A stretch of DNA of 64,000 nucleotides from contig NZ_CP102830.1 of the NCBI RefSeq assembly GCF_024730785.1, positions 2,232,001 to 2,296,000 of the forward strand, written 5' to 3'. The position numbers and the translations under genes are program-made. Each line of letters begins with the position of its first letter. The stretch's first letter is position 1. Shown in pieces: positions 46,425 to 54,795 of the stretch. The DNA is from Pseudomonas sp. LS44 (GTDB taxonomy: Bacteria; Pseudomonadota; Gammaproteobacteria; Pseudomonadales; Pseudomonadaceae). Under the pieces are notes generated by a model. That model worked only from the letters and a program-made list of their open reading frames with translations, ran no database searches and was not told the origin of the DNA.

Positions 46425-49109
46425 CTAGTCCAGCAGCTGTAGCGCCCGGGCAATGGCGATCGCAGCGGTACGGCCATTGGCGCCGAGCTTGGCGTTAATA
46501 TTGCGCAGGTGGGTCTTAACCGTGTGTTCGGACAGACTCATCCGCTCCGCGATGTTGCGGTTGCGGTGGCCGGCAGCCAGCAGGCGCAGGACGTCGAGTT
46601 CGCGCGAAGTCAGATGGGCGGCCGCCTCGACAGCGCCGGACACGCCAGTGACCGCCGCAACGCCGAAGCGGCGTAGCAGGCCGGCGAGAAACTCGGGCCG
46701 CACACCCAGGCTGCTGGCCTGCGTCTGGTGCACGACCGCCCAGCGCTGCAACAGCCGAGCGAGGCCGGCGCCTTCGTCGAGAAAGCTGCGGATGAAACCT
46801 TCGTGCGCGGCGAGGCGCAAGGCTTCGGTCAGCTCGGTGAACGCCTCGCCGTCGCGATCGAGGCCGGCTAGCGCCATGGCCAGCAGCAGCCGCAGCTTCA
46901 AGGCCCGGCGCTGACGGTGCTGGCGCAACGCAGCGGCGAGCGCCGCCGCCAACTCGTCGGCCGCCTCGGCAAACTGACCGCGCGCGATGCCCAGACGCTG
47001 CCGGGCGACGAAGGTATCGTCCACGTCGCTGGCGTACATGCGCAGCTCCGGACGCATCCAGTCGGCGTGGTTGTCGGCACTGTGCAGCGCCTGTGCTGCC
47101 AGGTCGAAACGTCGCTCCAGGGTGGCCACGCGAGCACGCTCCAGCCACACCGCGCAGATCACCCGGTGCAGCCCGCAACGGCGACCGGCCTGCTCCAGCT
47201 CGGCGAGGTGACGCTGCCAGGCCGGCCGGTCGCCGTCGAGCAGGGCCATGCGCGCCAGCAATACCTGGGCACTGATCATCGCATCGGCACCGTTGCTGAA
47301 ACGGCCGCCGCGTGGAATGCCCGTCAGTATGCGCCGCGCTTCTTCGAGCTCATCAGCTTCGTACAGCAGAGCGGTCCGCACGATATCTCGCGCCAAACTC
47401 CCCGCCTCCCATCTCCTGCAACCGCCGGCCCGCGGCCGGCTGGCAAGCGTGCGCAAACGGACGAGGGCACTGCCCAACCGGCCCTCGGTCAAGTCGAGAA
47501 TGCTGTCGAGGGTGTCAGCGAGGTTATCGACGATCGTCGCCCGCTTTGTCGTCGCCATGCCGACCAAGCGACTCAGTTGCAGGCGCGCCTGCCCGTGCTC
47601 ACCCAGGCCGATCTGACAGTAGGCCAGGCTGATGGCCAACAGGCCATGGTGCAGTGAGTCGCCCGGCGGTAGGCGTTCGATGTGCTGGAGACAGGCGGAG
47701 TGGGCGGCTTCGAACTGGTCGGTGAAGACCAGCAGCAGGCAGCGCAGGCTTTCGCTCTCGAGGCTGAACGCCTGCCGATCGATCAGCTGTAGGGTGTCCT
47801 GGTAACGCTGTTCGAGCACCCGGATCCAGGCCTGCACCAGGGCCAGACGCGGACGCCTGGCCACGGCCGCGGCTGGCAGCTGGTCAAACCAGCGCGCCAA
47901 GGTGCGCAACCGCCCCTCGTCGATCAACTGATCGAGGATCGGCTCCAGTCGATCGAATACCGCCTCGTATTCGCGCGCCTGTAGCAGGTGCTCGATGGCG
48001 GCAGCCGGCTGGCCATTGTCGAGTGACCAGCGCGCCGCTCGCAGGTGCAGTTCGTGGAGGCCATGCGGCTGCCGGTGCTGGAGCGTGGCGCGGAGAAATT
48101 CGGCGAACAGCGCATGGTAGCGATACCCGCCGTCGCCGAGGGGAAACAGGAACAGGCCGGCACGCTCCAGGCGCAAAAGCATGCTCCGCGCATCGCCGCT
48201 ACCGGTCAGCGCCTCGCACGCGGGCACGCAGAGTCGGTCGAGAACGCAAGTTTGCTGCAGGAATTCGCGAGTTTCTGCGTCCACACCGGCCAGCACCACT
48301 TCGCTGAAGTACTCGGCGAGCGCCGGGGCCATGCAGCCGTCGCGCCGCGATAGCGTCGCCATCTGCAGCGCGACCGGCCAGCCTTCGGTACTGCGCAGCA
48401 GCTCGGCCAGCGCTTGCTCGTCGAGGTCCAGGCACTCCTGGTCGAGCAACTGACGGGTTTCCTGCTCGCTGAACGCCAGCGCGGTGGCGTCGAGCTCGCA
48501 CAGCAGGCGCTGCGCGCGCAGCCGGCCGAGGGCTATGCCTGACGCGGCACGCGAGGCGATCACCAGTTGCATGTGCGCGGGCAGCACCACCAACAGCCGC
48601 GAAACCAGCTCATCGACCGCCGGCGTGCGAATCGCCTCGTAGCCGTCGAGCAACATCACCAGTGGCGTGGCCGCGCGCGCGATTCGCGCCAGCAGGGCCT
48701 GGCCGCTATCGGCAACCGCCACCTGAGGCAGGTCCAGCGCATCCAGGCCGGCATGCAGGTGTGCCAGGAAACACTCTGGGTCGTTGTCTGTCGCATCGAG
48801 GCTGAGCCATAGGGTGCTCTGCCCACGATCTTCGCAAGACTGGCGGTACTGCTGCAGCAACGTGGTCTTGCCGAAGCCGCTGGCGGCGCGGAGCAGAATC
48901 AGCCGGGCCTCCTGATCCTGCGTCAACTGCGCGAGCAGCCGTTCGCGCGGTAACGACTTCGCCGAGGCTTCCGGACTGCGCAACTTGCGTGGATCGATCG
49001 ATACCGGCGACGTCGCCCGGAGCATCGCGACCCGTTCATGCATGACCGGCAGCATGATCACTGCAGGCGCTTGAACCTGGGGTAATGACAGCTTGGAGCC
49101 TTCGAACAT
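46425..49109 (-). CDS. MalT-type LuxR transcriptional activator (2)
   Basis: An 894-residue MalT-like regulator. P-loop ASGFGKTT at residues 76-83, ATPase module to about 330, TPR-like region to about 800, and LuxR HTH at the end (LTSRELDVLRLLAAGHRNRN; EHTVKTHLRNINAKLG). ATG at 49109 has GGAGGG upstream; the longer frame was rejected. Transcribed away from the SCP-x thiolase operon that starts at 49914. The gene is bracketed by an inverted 73-bp repeat pair, so it could invert or move as a unit. Target genes are not shown by sequence. Confidence 0.88.
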   Translation of the reverse strand: MFEGSKLSLPQVQAPAVIMLPVMHERVAMLRATSPVSIDPRKLRSPEASAKSLPRERLLAQLTQDQEARLILLRAASGFGKTTLLQQYRQSCEDRGQSTLWLSLDATDNDPECFLAHLHAGLDALDLPQVAVADSGQALLARIARAATPLVMLLDGYEAIRTPAVDELVSRLLVVLPAHMQLVIASRAASGIALGRLRAQRLLCELDATALAFSEQETRQLLDQECLDLDEQALAELLRSTEGWPVALQMATLSRRDGCMAPALAEYFSEVVLAGVDAETREFLQQTCVLDRLCVPACEALTGSGDARSMLLRLERAGLFLFPLGDGGYRYHALFAEFLRATLQHRQPHGLHELHLRAARWSLDNGQPAAAIEHLLQAREYEAVFDRLEPILDQLIDEGRLRTLARWFDQLPAAAVARRPRLALVQAWIRVLEQRYQDTLQLIDRQAFSLESESLRCLLLVFTDQFEAAHSACLQHIERLPPGDSLHHGLLAISLAYCQIGLGEHGQARLQLSRLVGMATTKRATIVDNLADTLDSILDLTEGRLGSALVRLRTLASRPRAGGCRRWEAGSLARDIVRTALLYEADELEEARRILTGIPRGGRFSNGADAMISAQVLLARMALLDGDRPAWQRHLAELEQAGRRCGLHRVICAVWLERARVATLERRFDLAAQALHSADNHADWMRPELRMYASDVDDTFVARQRLGIARGQFAEAADELAAALAAALRQHRQRRALKLRLLLAMALAGLDRDGEAFTELTEALRLAAHEGFIRSFLDEGAGLARLLQRWAVVHQTQASSLGVRPEFLAGLLRRFGVAAVTGVSGAVEAAAHLTSRELDVLRLLAAGHRNRNIAERMSLSEHTVKTHLRNINAKLGANGRTAAIAIARALQLLD

Positions 49110-49283
49110 AGTGCCCTCCACAACTGGCCGACAAGCGCAGAGCCCGCCACCCGCCGCCATCCGAGCGATTAGTAAAACCTAGGGCAAAGCTAGGCCCCTT
49201 TGCCCTGTCGTTGTCCCCTCCACGAGAGTGGGAGGCAAGCCACCCCTCCTCCCTCGTTCGAGCGATTGCCCATCCTCGCCCCA

Positions 49284-49356
49284 CCACAAAAGCCCGTAGG
49301 AGCGAATTCATTCGCGATGGATTTACCGCCTTTCGCGAATAAATTCGCGCCTACAC
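49284..49356 (-). repeat. 73-bp palindromic repeat, right copy
   Basis: Inverted copy of 46219-46291, 72 of 73 bases identical (a C in place of A within GTAGGCGCG). Lies 175 bases before the start of the luxR gene. Confidence 0.8.
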
Positions 49357-49376
49357 GAACAGCAGATCCTAGGGCC

Positions 49377-49412
49377 GTAGGGTGGGTTAGCCGCGTAGCG
49401 GCGTAACCCACC
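49377..49412 (+). repeat. GTAGGGTGGGTTAGCC palindromic unit
   Basis: An almost complete palindrome: GGGTTAGCCGC, GTA, GCGGCGTAACCC with flanking GTAGGGT and ACC. Same family as the units at 46290-46389 and 63898-63927. Confidence 0.65.
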
Positions 49413-49474
49413 ATGGATGCCGGCAGGCATCCCCGTGGCCGGCCCTCCGGCCGGTCGGGAGAGGGTTCTGCTCT

Positions 49475-49589
49475 CCCTCTCCCCGCTGGGGAGAGGGTCG
49501 GGGTGAGGGGAAGAAGCCTCGTAGCAACGCAACCTCTTCGCCTGTATTGGCTGCGCCCCCTCACCCTGACCTCTCCCGGCGGGAGAGGG
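49475..49589. repeat. Two inverted GAGAGGGTCGGGGTGAGGG-type units
   Basis: CCCTCTCCCCGCTGGGGAGA... at 49475-49510 and an inverted, slightly diverged copy at 49556-49589. Each unit is itself a hairpin (CTCTCCC / GGGAGAG). A second family of intergenic palindromes. Confidence 0.65.
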
Positions 49590-49913
49590 TTCTGTCCGCG
49601 TGGCCTGCCTGTGGCACCAAAACCTAAATGAACAGCATTGCGGCTAACCCTACAAAAGCGATGCGCAGCACCTAACCGGTGCATAGCCAAAAAATATCGA
49701 AATGGGCGTGTGCTTCGCGCCAGTACTGGACTTCGACGAAGCGCCGCACCACCCACACAACCAGGCGCGCGGCACCTTCATGGCGACCGCCGGGGTACCC
49801 CCCCACCCTTTTCCCACTCTTTGTGAGCGGAATACTTAGCCCGCCAGCCGAGCAAATATGACTTCACGAGTTCCGCTATCGCGGTGATCTGACCACTGTC
49901 CCAGGAGAACAAG

Positions 49914-51101
49914 ATGTCGCAGAAAACTTACGTCGCCGGTGTCGGCATGATCCCTTTCGCCAAGCCTGGCCAGAGCGGTAGCTATATCGAGATGGGGGCC
50001 GAGGCGGTTCGTCTGGCTCTAAAGGATGCCGGCATCGACTACAACCTGGTGCAGCAGGCGTATGCCGGCTACGTCTATGGCGACTCCACCTGCGGCCAGT
50101 CGGCCCTGTACGAAGTCGGCATGACCGGTATCCCGGTGATCAACGTCAACAACAACTGCGGCAGCGGCTCGACTGCCCTGTACCTTGCCCGCCAGGCCGT
50201 GGAAAGCGGCACGGTGGATTGCGCCCTGGCCTTCGGCTTCGAGCAGATGCAGCCGGGTGCATTGAAGAACTTCTGGACCGACCGCCTGCCCACCATGGGC
50301 AAGGGCCTCGATGCCTCCGCCGTGGCCTTCCCGGAAGGCATCGGCATGCCGGGCGCGCTGATGTTCTTCGGCGGCGCCGGTAAAGAACACATGCAGAAGT
50401 ACGGCACCAAGATGGAGACCTTCGCGGCCATCCGCGCCAAGGCCAGCCGTCACGCCGCCAACAACCCGCTGTCCGTGTTCAAGAAGGTCGTCACCACCGA
50501 AGAAGTGATGGCCGACCAGGTCGTCTGGGAAGGCGTGATGACCCGTCTGATGGCCTGCCCGCCGACCTGCGGTGGCGCTGCGGCGATCCTTGTGTCCGAG
50601 CGCTTCGCCAAGAAGCACGGCCTGCGCACCGACGTGGTGATCCTCGCCCAGGCCCTGGCTACCGACAAGCCGGACGCCTTCGATCCGCCGTCGATGATCA
50701 GCGTGGTCGGCACCGGCATGACCCGCCAGGCCTCCCAGGAAGTCTACGAGAAAGCCGGCGTCGGCCCGGAAGACATCCGAGTCTGCGAACTGCACGACTG
50801 CTTCGCCCACAACGAACTGCTGACCTACGAAGGCCTCGGCTTCTGCAAGGTTGGCGAGGGCGAGAAGTTCGTCCTGGACGGCGACAACACCTACGGCGGC
50901 CAGGTGGTCACCAACCCGTCCGGCGGCCTGCTCTCCAAGGGCCACCCGCTGGGCGCCACCGGTCTGGCCCAGTGCTACGAGCTGACCAACCAACTGCGCG
51001 GCACGGCTGGCGCACGTCAGGTCGAGAACCTGCAGCACGCCTTGCAACACAACCTCGGCCTCGGCGGCGCCGGTGTCGTGACCCTCTACGGTCGCGGTTG
51101 A
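49914..51101 (+). CDS. SCP-x type thiolase (lipid-transfer thiolase)
   Basis: A 395-residue thiolase of the SCP2/SCP-x class, which cleaves 3-oxoacyl-CoA, often branched or sterol-like. The nucleophile Cys82 lies in NNNCGSGS; His294 is in HDCFAHNE and His344 in KGHPLGATG; the end reads NLGLGGAGVVTLYG. The SCP2 lipid-transfer domain of the animal enzyme is absent, as in most bacteria. No DUF35 partner gene is adjacent, so a thiolase role is more likely than the aldolase role of Ltp2-type proteins. First gene of a seven-gene same-strand operon. Confidence 0.93.
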   Translation: MSQKTYVAGVGMIPFAKPGQSGSYIEMGAEAVRLALKDAGIDYNLVQQAYAGYVYGDSTCGQSALYEVGMTGIPVINVNNNCGSGSTALYLARQAVESGTVDCALAFGFEQMQPGALKNFWTDRLPTMGKGLDASAVAFPEGIGMPGALMFFGGAGKEHMQKYGTKMETFAAIRAKASRHAANNPLSVFKKVVTTEEVMADQVVWEGVMTRLMACPPTCGGAAAILVSERFAKKHGLRTDVVILAQALATDKPDAFDPPSMISVVGTGMTRQASQEVYEKAGVGPEDIRVCELHDCFAHNELLTYEGLGFCKVGEGEKFVLDGDNTYGGQVVTNPSGGLLSKGHPLGATGLAQCYELTNQLRGTAGARQVENLQHALQHNLGLGGAGVVTLYGRG

Positions 51102-51158
51102 TCGCCCTCCATCCCGCGCCTGGCGCGGGCCCCAGCCTTACGACAGGAAATAACTGAA

Positions 51159-51599
51159 ATGGCAGACAAGAACCTGATCGGCCGCTCCCTCGGCGTGACC
51201 CGCAGCGAAGTAGAGAAGGGGCGCCTGCGCTTCTTCGCCAAGGCTATCGGCGAAACCGACCCGGTCTATACCGACGAGGCCGCTGCGGAGGCGGCCGGCT
51301 ATCCGTCCCTACCGGCGCCGCCGACCTTCCTCGCGTGCCTGGAAAGTGAAGGTCGCAACCCGCAGTCCATCGTCGAGGACGTGATTGGCTTCGATCTCGG
51401 CCGCATCCTGCACGCCGAGCAGAGCTTCGACTACCACCGCATGGCCTTCGCCGGCGACGTGCTGACCTTCGATACCCGCATCGTCGACGTGTACGACAAG
51501 AAAGGCGGCGCCCTGCAGTTTGTCGTGCAGGAATGCCGTGTCACCAACCAACGCGGCGAGCACGTCGCCGACCTTCGTTCGTCGCTGGTCCAGCGCTGA
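51159..51599 (+). CDS. MaoC N-terminal-type dehydratase subunit, no catalytic His
   Basis: A 146-residue single-hotdog protein of the MaoC_dehydrat_N / FAS1-dehydratase-region kind: RLRFFAKAIGETDPVYTDE, then YPSLPAPPTFLACLES and the core helix region. The hydratase-2 Asp/His pair is not present (DPVYTDE where active members have GDxNPxHxD). It is probably the non-catalytic, substrate-shaping half of a heterodimer with the next gene, as in HadAB-like enzymes. Seven bases separate the two genes. Confidence 0.87.
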   Translation: MADKNLIGRSLGVTRSEVEKGRLRFFAKAIGETDPVYTDEAAAEAAGYPSLPAPPTFLACLESEGRNPQSIVEDVIGFDLGRILHAEQSFDYHRMAFAGDVLTFDTRIVDVYDKKGGALQFVVQECRVTNQRGEHVADLRSSLVQR

Positions 51600-51606
51600 G
51601 GAGCCC

Positions 51607-52029
51607 ATGATGTCCATTCCTAAATACAGTGATGTACAGGTCGGCGACGAGCTGTCGCTGATGAAGCTGCGCCCGGTCGACCGCACCATGCTGGCCCTGT
51701 ACGCCGGCGCGTCCGGTGACCACAACCAGGTCCACATCGACACCGACTTCGCCCGCAAGGCGCGTCAGCCGGACGTGTTCGCCCAGGGCATGCTGTCGGT
51801 CGCCTACCTCGGCCGCCTGCTCACCGCCTGGGTACCGCAGCCGCGGATCCGCAACCTGTCCGTGCGCTTCGTCGGCATCACCTGGATCGGCCACATCCCG
51901 CACCTGACCGGCCGGATCACCGAGAAATTCGAAGAAGGCGGCGAGCAGCGCGTGCGTCTCGAAATCCAGTGTGTCAACCAGCACGGCGAGCCCAAGCTGG
52001 TCGGCGACGCCGTGGTCGCGCTCGCTTAA
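51607..52029 (+). CDS. MaoC-type enoyl-CoA hydratase subunit, catalytic half
   Basis: A 140-residue hotdog protein with the hydratase-2 motif YAGASGDHNQVHID: the catalytic Asp38 and His43 are in place. It hydrates trans-2-enoyl-CoA, probably as a heterodimer with the preceding subunit. ATG at 51607 with GAGGAG upstream; a second ATG follows directly. The pair fills the hydration step between the acyl-CoA dehydrogenase and SDR dehydrogenase in the operon. Confidence 0.9.
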   Translation: MMSIPKYSDVQVGDELSLMKLRPVDRTMLALYAGASGDHNQVHIDTDFARKARQPDVFAQGMLSVAYLGRLLTAWVPQPRIRNLSVRFVGITWIGHIPHLTGRITEKFEEGGEQRVRLEIQCVNQHGEPKLVGDAVVALA

Positions 52030-52066
52030 GTCTTCCTACCGAACAAAAAAACTTAGGGAAACCATC

Positions 52067-52897
52067 ATGAAAAAACTTGAAGGCAAAGTTGCCCTGGTCA
52101 CCGGTTCCGGGCGTGGCATCGGTCGCAGCGTCGCCCTGAAACTGGCCGCCGAGGGCGCCAAAGTGGTCGTCAACGACCTCGACGCCGCACCGGCCGAGGA
52201 AGTGGTCGCCGAGATCCGCGCCGCCGGCGGTGAAGCCGTGGCCTGCGTGGGCAGCGTCACCGCGGTCGACTTCGCCGATCGCTTCATCAAGACCGCCGTC
52301 GACTCCTTCGGCGGCATCGACATCATCGTCAACAACGCCGGTTACACCTGGGACAGCGTGATCCAGAAGATGTCCGACGAGCAGTGGTACGCGATCATCG
52401 ACTGCCACCTGACCGCGCCGTTCCGCATCCTCCGTGCCGCCCAGCCGGTGATCAGCGCCCTGGCCAAGCAGGAGCTCGCCGAAGGCCGCGTGGTCTACCG
52501 CAAGGTGGTCAACATCTCCTCCATCGCCGCGGGCGGCAACGCCGGGCAGACCAACTACTCCGCTGGCAAGGCCGGCATCCTGGGCATGACCAAGACCCTG
52601 TCCAAGGAGTGGGGCCGCTACAACATCAACGTCAACGCCGTGGCCTTCGGTCATATCGATACCCGCATGACCCAGGCGCTGGCCGGCGACGAGAGCAAGA
52701 CCGTGAATATCGAAGGCCGCGAAATCAAGGTCGGCATCCAGCCAGCCACCATCGCCGCCAGCAACCAGATCTGCCCGCTGGGCCGCCCGGGCACTCCGGA
52801 CGAGGGTGCCGGTTCGGTCTACATGTTCTGCATTCCCGAGTCCGACTTCGTCTCTGGTCAGGTTCTGGTCTGCGGCGGCGGTTACGGCAACATCTAA
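52067..52897 (+). CDS. SDR-family 3-hydroxyacyl-CoA dehydrogenase candidate
   Basis: A 276-residue short-chain dehydrogenase. Cofactor motif TGSGRGIG (residues 12-19), Asp37 at the end of beta-2 suggests NAD+, NNAG at 89-92, catalytic Ser151/152, Tyr164 and Lys168 (YSAGK). It resembles 3-oxoacyl-ACP reductases and 17-beta-HSD-like enzymes. There is an extra loop between about 225 and 250 (VNIEGREIKVGIQPATIA). In this operon it would oxidise the 3-hydroxyacyl-CoA made by the MaoC pair. Confidence 0.9.
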   Translation: MKKLEGKVALVTGSGRGIGRSVALKLAAEGAKVVVNDLDAAPAEEVVAEIRAAGGEAVACVGSVTAVDFADRFIKTAVDSFGGIDIIVNNAGYTWDSVIQKMSDEQWYAIIDCHLTAPFRILRAAQPVISALAKQELAEGRVVYRKVVNISSIAAGGNAGQTNYSAGKAGILGMTKTLSKEWGRYNINVNAVAFGHIDTRMTQALAGDESKTVNIEGREIKVGIQPATIAASNQICPLGRPGTPDEGAGSVYMFCIPESDFVSGQVLVCGGGYGNI

Positions 52898-52914
52898 GCC
52901 TGCGAGAAACCATC

Positions 52915-54066
52915 ATGCGTGTAGAAAACTACCGTTCTCCCTGGGAAGACGCCGATCTCACCGCCTTCCGTGACAGCATCCGCCGTTTCATTCGCGAGCA
53001 ACTGTTGCCCCACGAAGACAAGTGGCGCGCGCAGAAGCGCACCGACCGCAGCGCCTGGCTGGCCTGCGGCGAGATGGGCATGATCCTGCCGGACATGCCC
53101 TCCGAGTACGGCGGTGTCGATGGCACCCCGGCGCACTACGCCGTGGCCACGGAAGAGTTGATCTATGCCGGCGCGACGAGCATCGCGCTAAGCGTCAGCC
53201 ACGTCGTGGGGCACTACATCCTGGGTAGCGGCACCGAAGCGCAGAAGCGCGAGTGGCTGCCGAAGATCGCTTCCGGCGAGTGCATCACCTCGATCGCCAT
53301 GACCGAGCCGGGCACCGGTTCCGACCTGCAGGGCGTGCGCACCCGCGCGGTGAAGAAGGGTGACAAGTACGTCATCAGCGGCTCGAAGACCTTCATCAGC
53401 AACGGCCAGAACAGCGACATGGCGGTGGTGATCGCCAAGACCGACCTGGAGGCCAAGGGTTCGAAGGGCATTTCACTGTTCATCGTCGACACCAAGACCC
53501 CCGGCTTCCAGCGCGGCAAGTGCCTGGACAAGGTTGGCCTGCCGGGCCAGGACACCTCGGAAATGTTCTTCGAGGACTGCGAAGTGTCGGCCGACTGCCT
53601 GATCGGTGGCGTCGAGGGTCAGGGTTTCATCCAGCTGATGCAGCAACTGCCCTACGAGCGCGCGGATATCGCCATCCAGGCGGCCGCCTCGCTGGAGCGC
53701 GCGCTAGCGCTGACCGTCGACTACACCAAGGAGCGCAAGGCGTTCGGCAAGTCGATCCTCGACTTCCAGAACACCCGCTTCACCCTGGCCGAAGTAAAGG
53801 CCACCGTGCTGGCTTCCCGCCTGTTCGCCGATCTGGTCGTGCAACGCTGGGTCGACGGTACGCTGGACAGCACCCTAGCCTCGATGGGCAAGTTCTGGCT
53901 GACCGACCGTCAAGGCGAGGTGATCGACACCTGCCTGCAGTTCTTCGGCGGTTTCGGCTACATGAACGAGTACCCGATCGCACGCATGTTCTCCGACTCC
54001 CGCGTGGCCCGCATCTATGGCGGCGCCAACGAAATCCAGCGCGAGCTGGTCGGGCGTTCGTTGTAA
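52915..54066 (+). CDS. Acyl-CoA dehydrogenase, LCAD/IVD-like (1)
   Basis: A 383-residue FAD enzyme that makes the 2-enoyl-CoA. Conserved segments: PSEYGG in the N-domain, the FAD/substrate loop AMTEPGTGSDLQG, KTFISNGQNS, RKAFGKSILDFQ and the end IYGGANEIQRELVGRSL. Where medium-chain enzymes have the catalytic Glu (YEGT), this one has Gly (YGGA), as in long-chain and isovaleryl-CoA dehydrogenases whose base sits on an earlier helix; the PYERADIA segment fits. ATG at 52915; the longer frame is a shadow of the SDR gene. Confidence 0.94.
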   Translation: MRVENYRSPWEDADLTAFRDSIRRFIREQLLPHEDKWRAQKRTDRSAWLACGEMGMILPDMPSEYGGVDGTPAHYAVATEELIYAGATSIALSVSHVVGHYILGSGTEAQKREWLPKIASGECITSIAMTEPGTGSDLQGVRTRAVKKGDKYVISGSKTFISNGQNSDMAVVIAKTDLEAKGSKGISLFIVDTKTPGFQRGKCLDKVGLPGQDTSEMFFEDCEVSADCLIGGVEGQGFIQLMQQLPYERADIAIQAAASLERALALTVDYTKERKAFGKSILDFQNTRFTLAEVKATVLASRLFADLVVQRWVDGTLDSTLASMGKFWLTDRQGEVIDTCLQFFGGFGYMNEYPIARMFSDSRVARIYGGANEIQRELVGRSL

Positions 54067-54182
54067 CCCATGGAGCGTGAGGATGCCGCCTTTCCACGGA
54101 GGAGGCGTCCAACACGGCCAGGGATGGCCGTACCCATGGCGCGGCACCAGCCGGCCGTGAAGATCAATCACGAGGCATCGTC

Positions 54183-54773
54183 ATGAGAAGTGAGGCCAAC
54201 GGCCGCATGGCAACAGAAATTGGGCGGCGCCTGCTGCACACCCGCCAGGTCATCTGCAAGGGCTACCTGCGCGACGACGGCCTGTTCGAGTTCGAGGGCG
54301 TGCTGGAGGACAGCAAGACCCAGGCCCACTCGCTGAACTACAAGCACATCGCCGTCGGCGAACCGGTGCACCTGATGCGCATCGTCATGACTGTCGATGC
54401 CGAACGGGTGATCCGCGAGATCCAGGTGAAAACCGAAGCGGCGCCGACACCCTTCTGCGCCGAGGTCAACCCTGCCTATACGGCCCTACAGGGCCTGAAG
54501 ATTGCGCCAGGTTTCAAGAAGAAAGTCGCCGAATGCGTGGGCGGTGAAGCCGGCTGCACCCATCTGACCGAATTGCTCGGGCGGATGGCGACCACTGTGT
54601 ACCAGACCATCGCGACCTTGAAGTACGAGAGCGAGCGCCGCTCGGAGGCGGTCATCGGCACGGACAACCGCTGGGTAATCGGCGGCTGCCATGCCTATCG
54701 GGTTGGAAGCGAGGGTGCGCGCCGGCTGGCGGTCGATCGGGATGGCGCCGGCAAGTCAGGCGACGACCTATAA
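54183..54773 (+). CDS. DUF2889 protein
   Basis: A 196-residue protein of family DUF2889: RRLLHTRQVICKGYLRDDG, LFEFEGVLEDSKTQAH, AVGEPVHLMRIVMTVD, an APTPFCAEVNPAYTALQGLK segment and the signature CTHLTELLGRMATT. No known catalytic motif beyond conserved Cys and His (Cys126-THL by rough count). The family recurs in acyl-CoA catabolic clusters but has no assigned function that I know. It lies between the dehydrogenase and ligase genes of this operon. Confidence 0.85.
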   Translation: MRSEANGRMATEIGRRLLHTRQVICKGYLRDDGLFEFEGVLEDSKTQAHSLNYKHIAVGEPVHLMRIVMTVDAERVIREIQVKTEAAPTPFCAEVNPAYTALQGLKIAPGFKKKVAECVGGEAGCTHLTELLGRMATTVYQTIATLKYESERRSEAVIGTDNRWVIGGCHAYRVGSEGARRLAVDRDGAGKSGDDL

Positions 54774-54795
54774 CTACAAGAGAGGAGATTCCCCT

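Larger units (their letters stand above)
49110..49913. other. Repeat-filled intergenic region upstream of the thiolase operon
   Basis: About 800 bases with no gene. It is packed with repeats (49284-49356, 49377-49412, 49475-49510, 49556-49589) and must also contain the promoters of the divergent luxR and thiolase genes. The last 100 bases before 49914 are the least repetitive part. Confidence 0.6.
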
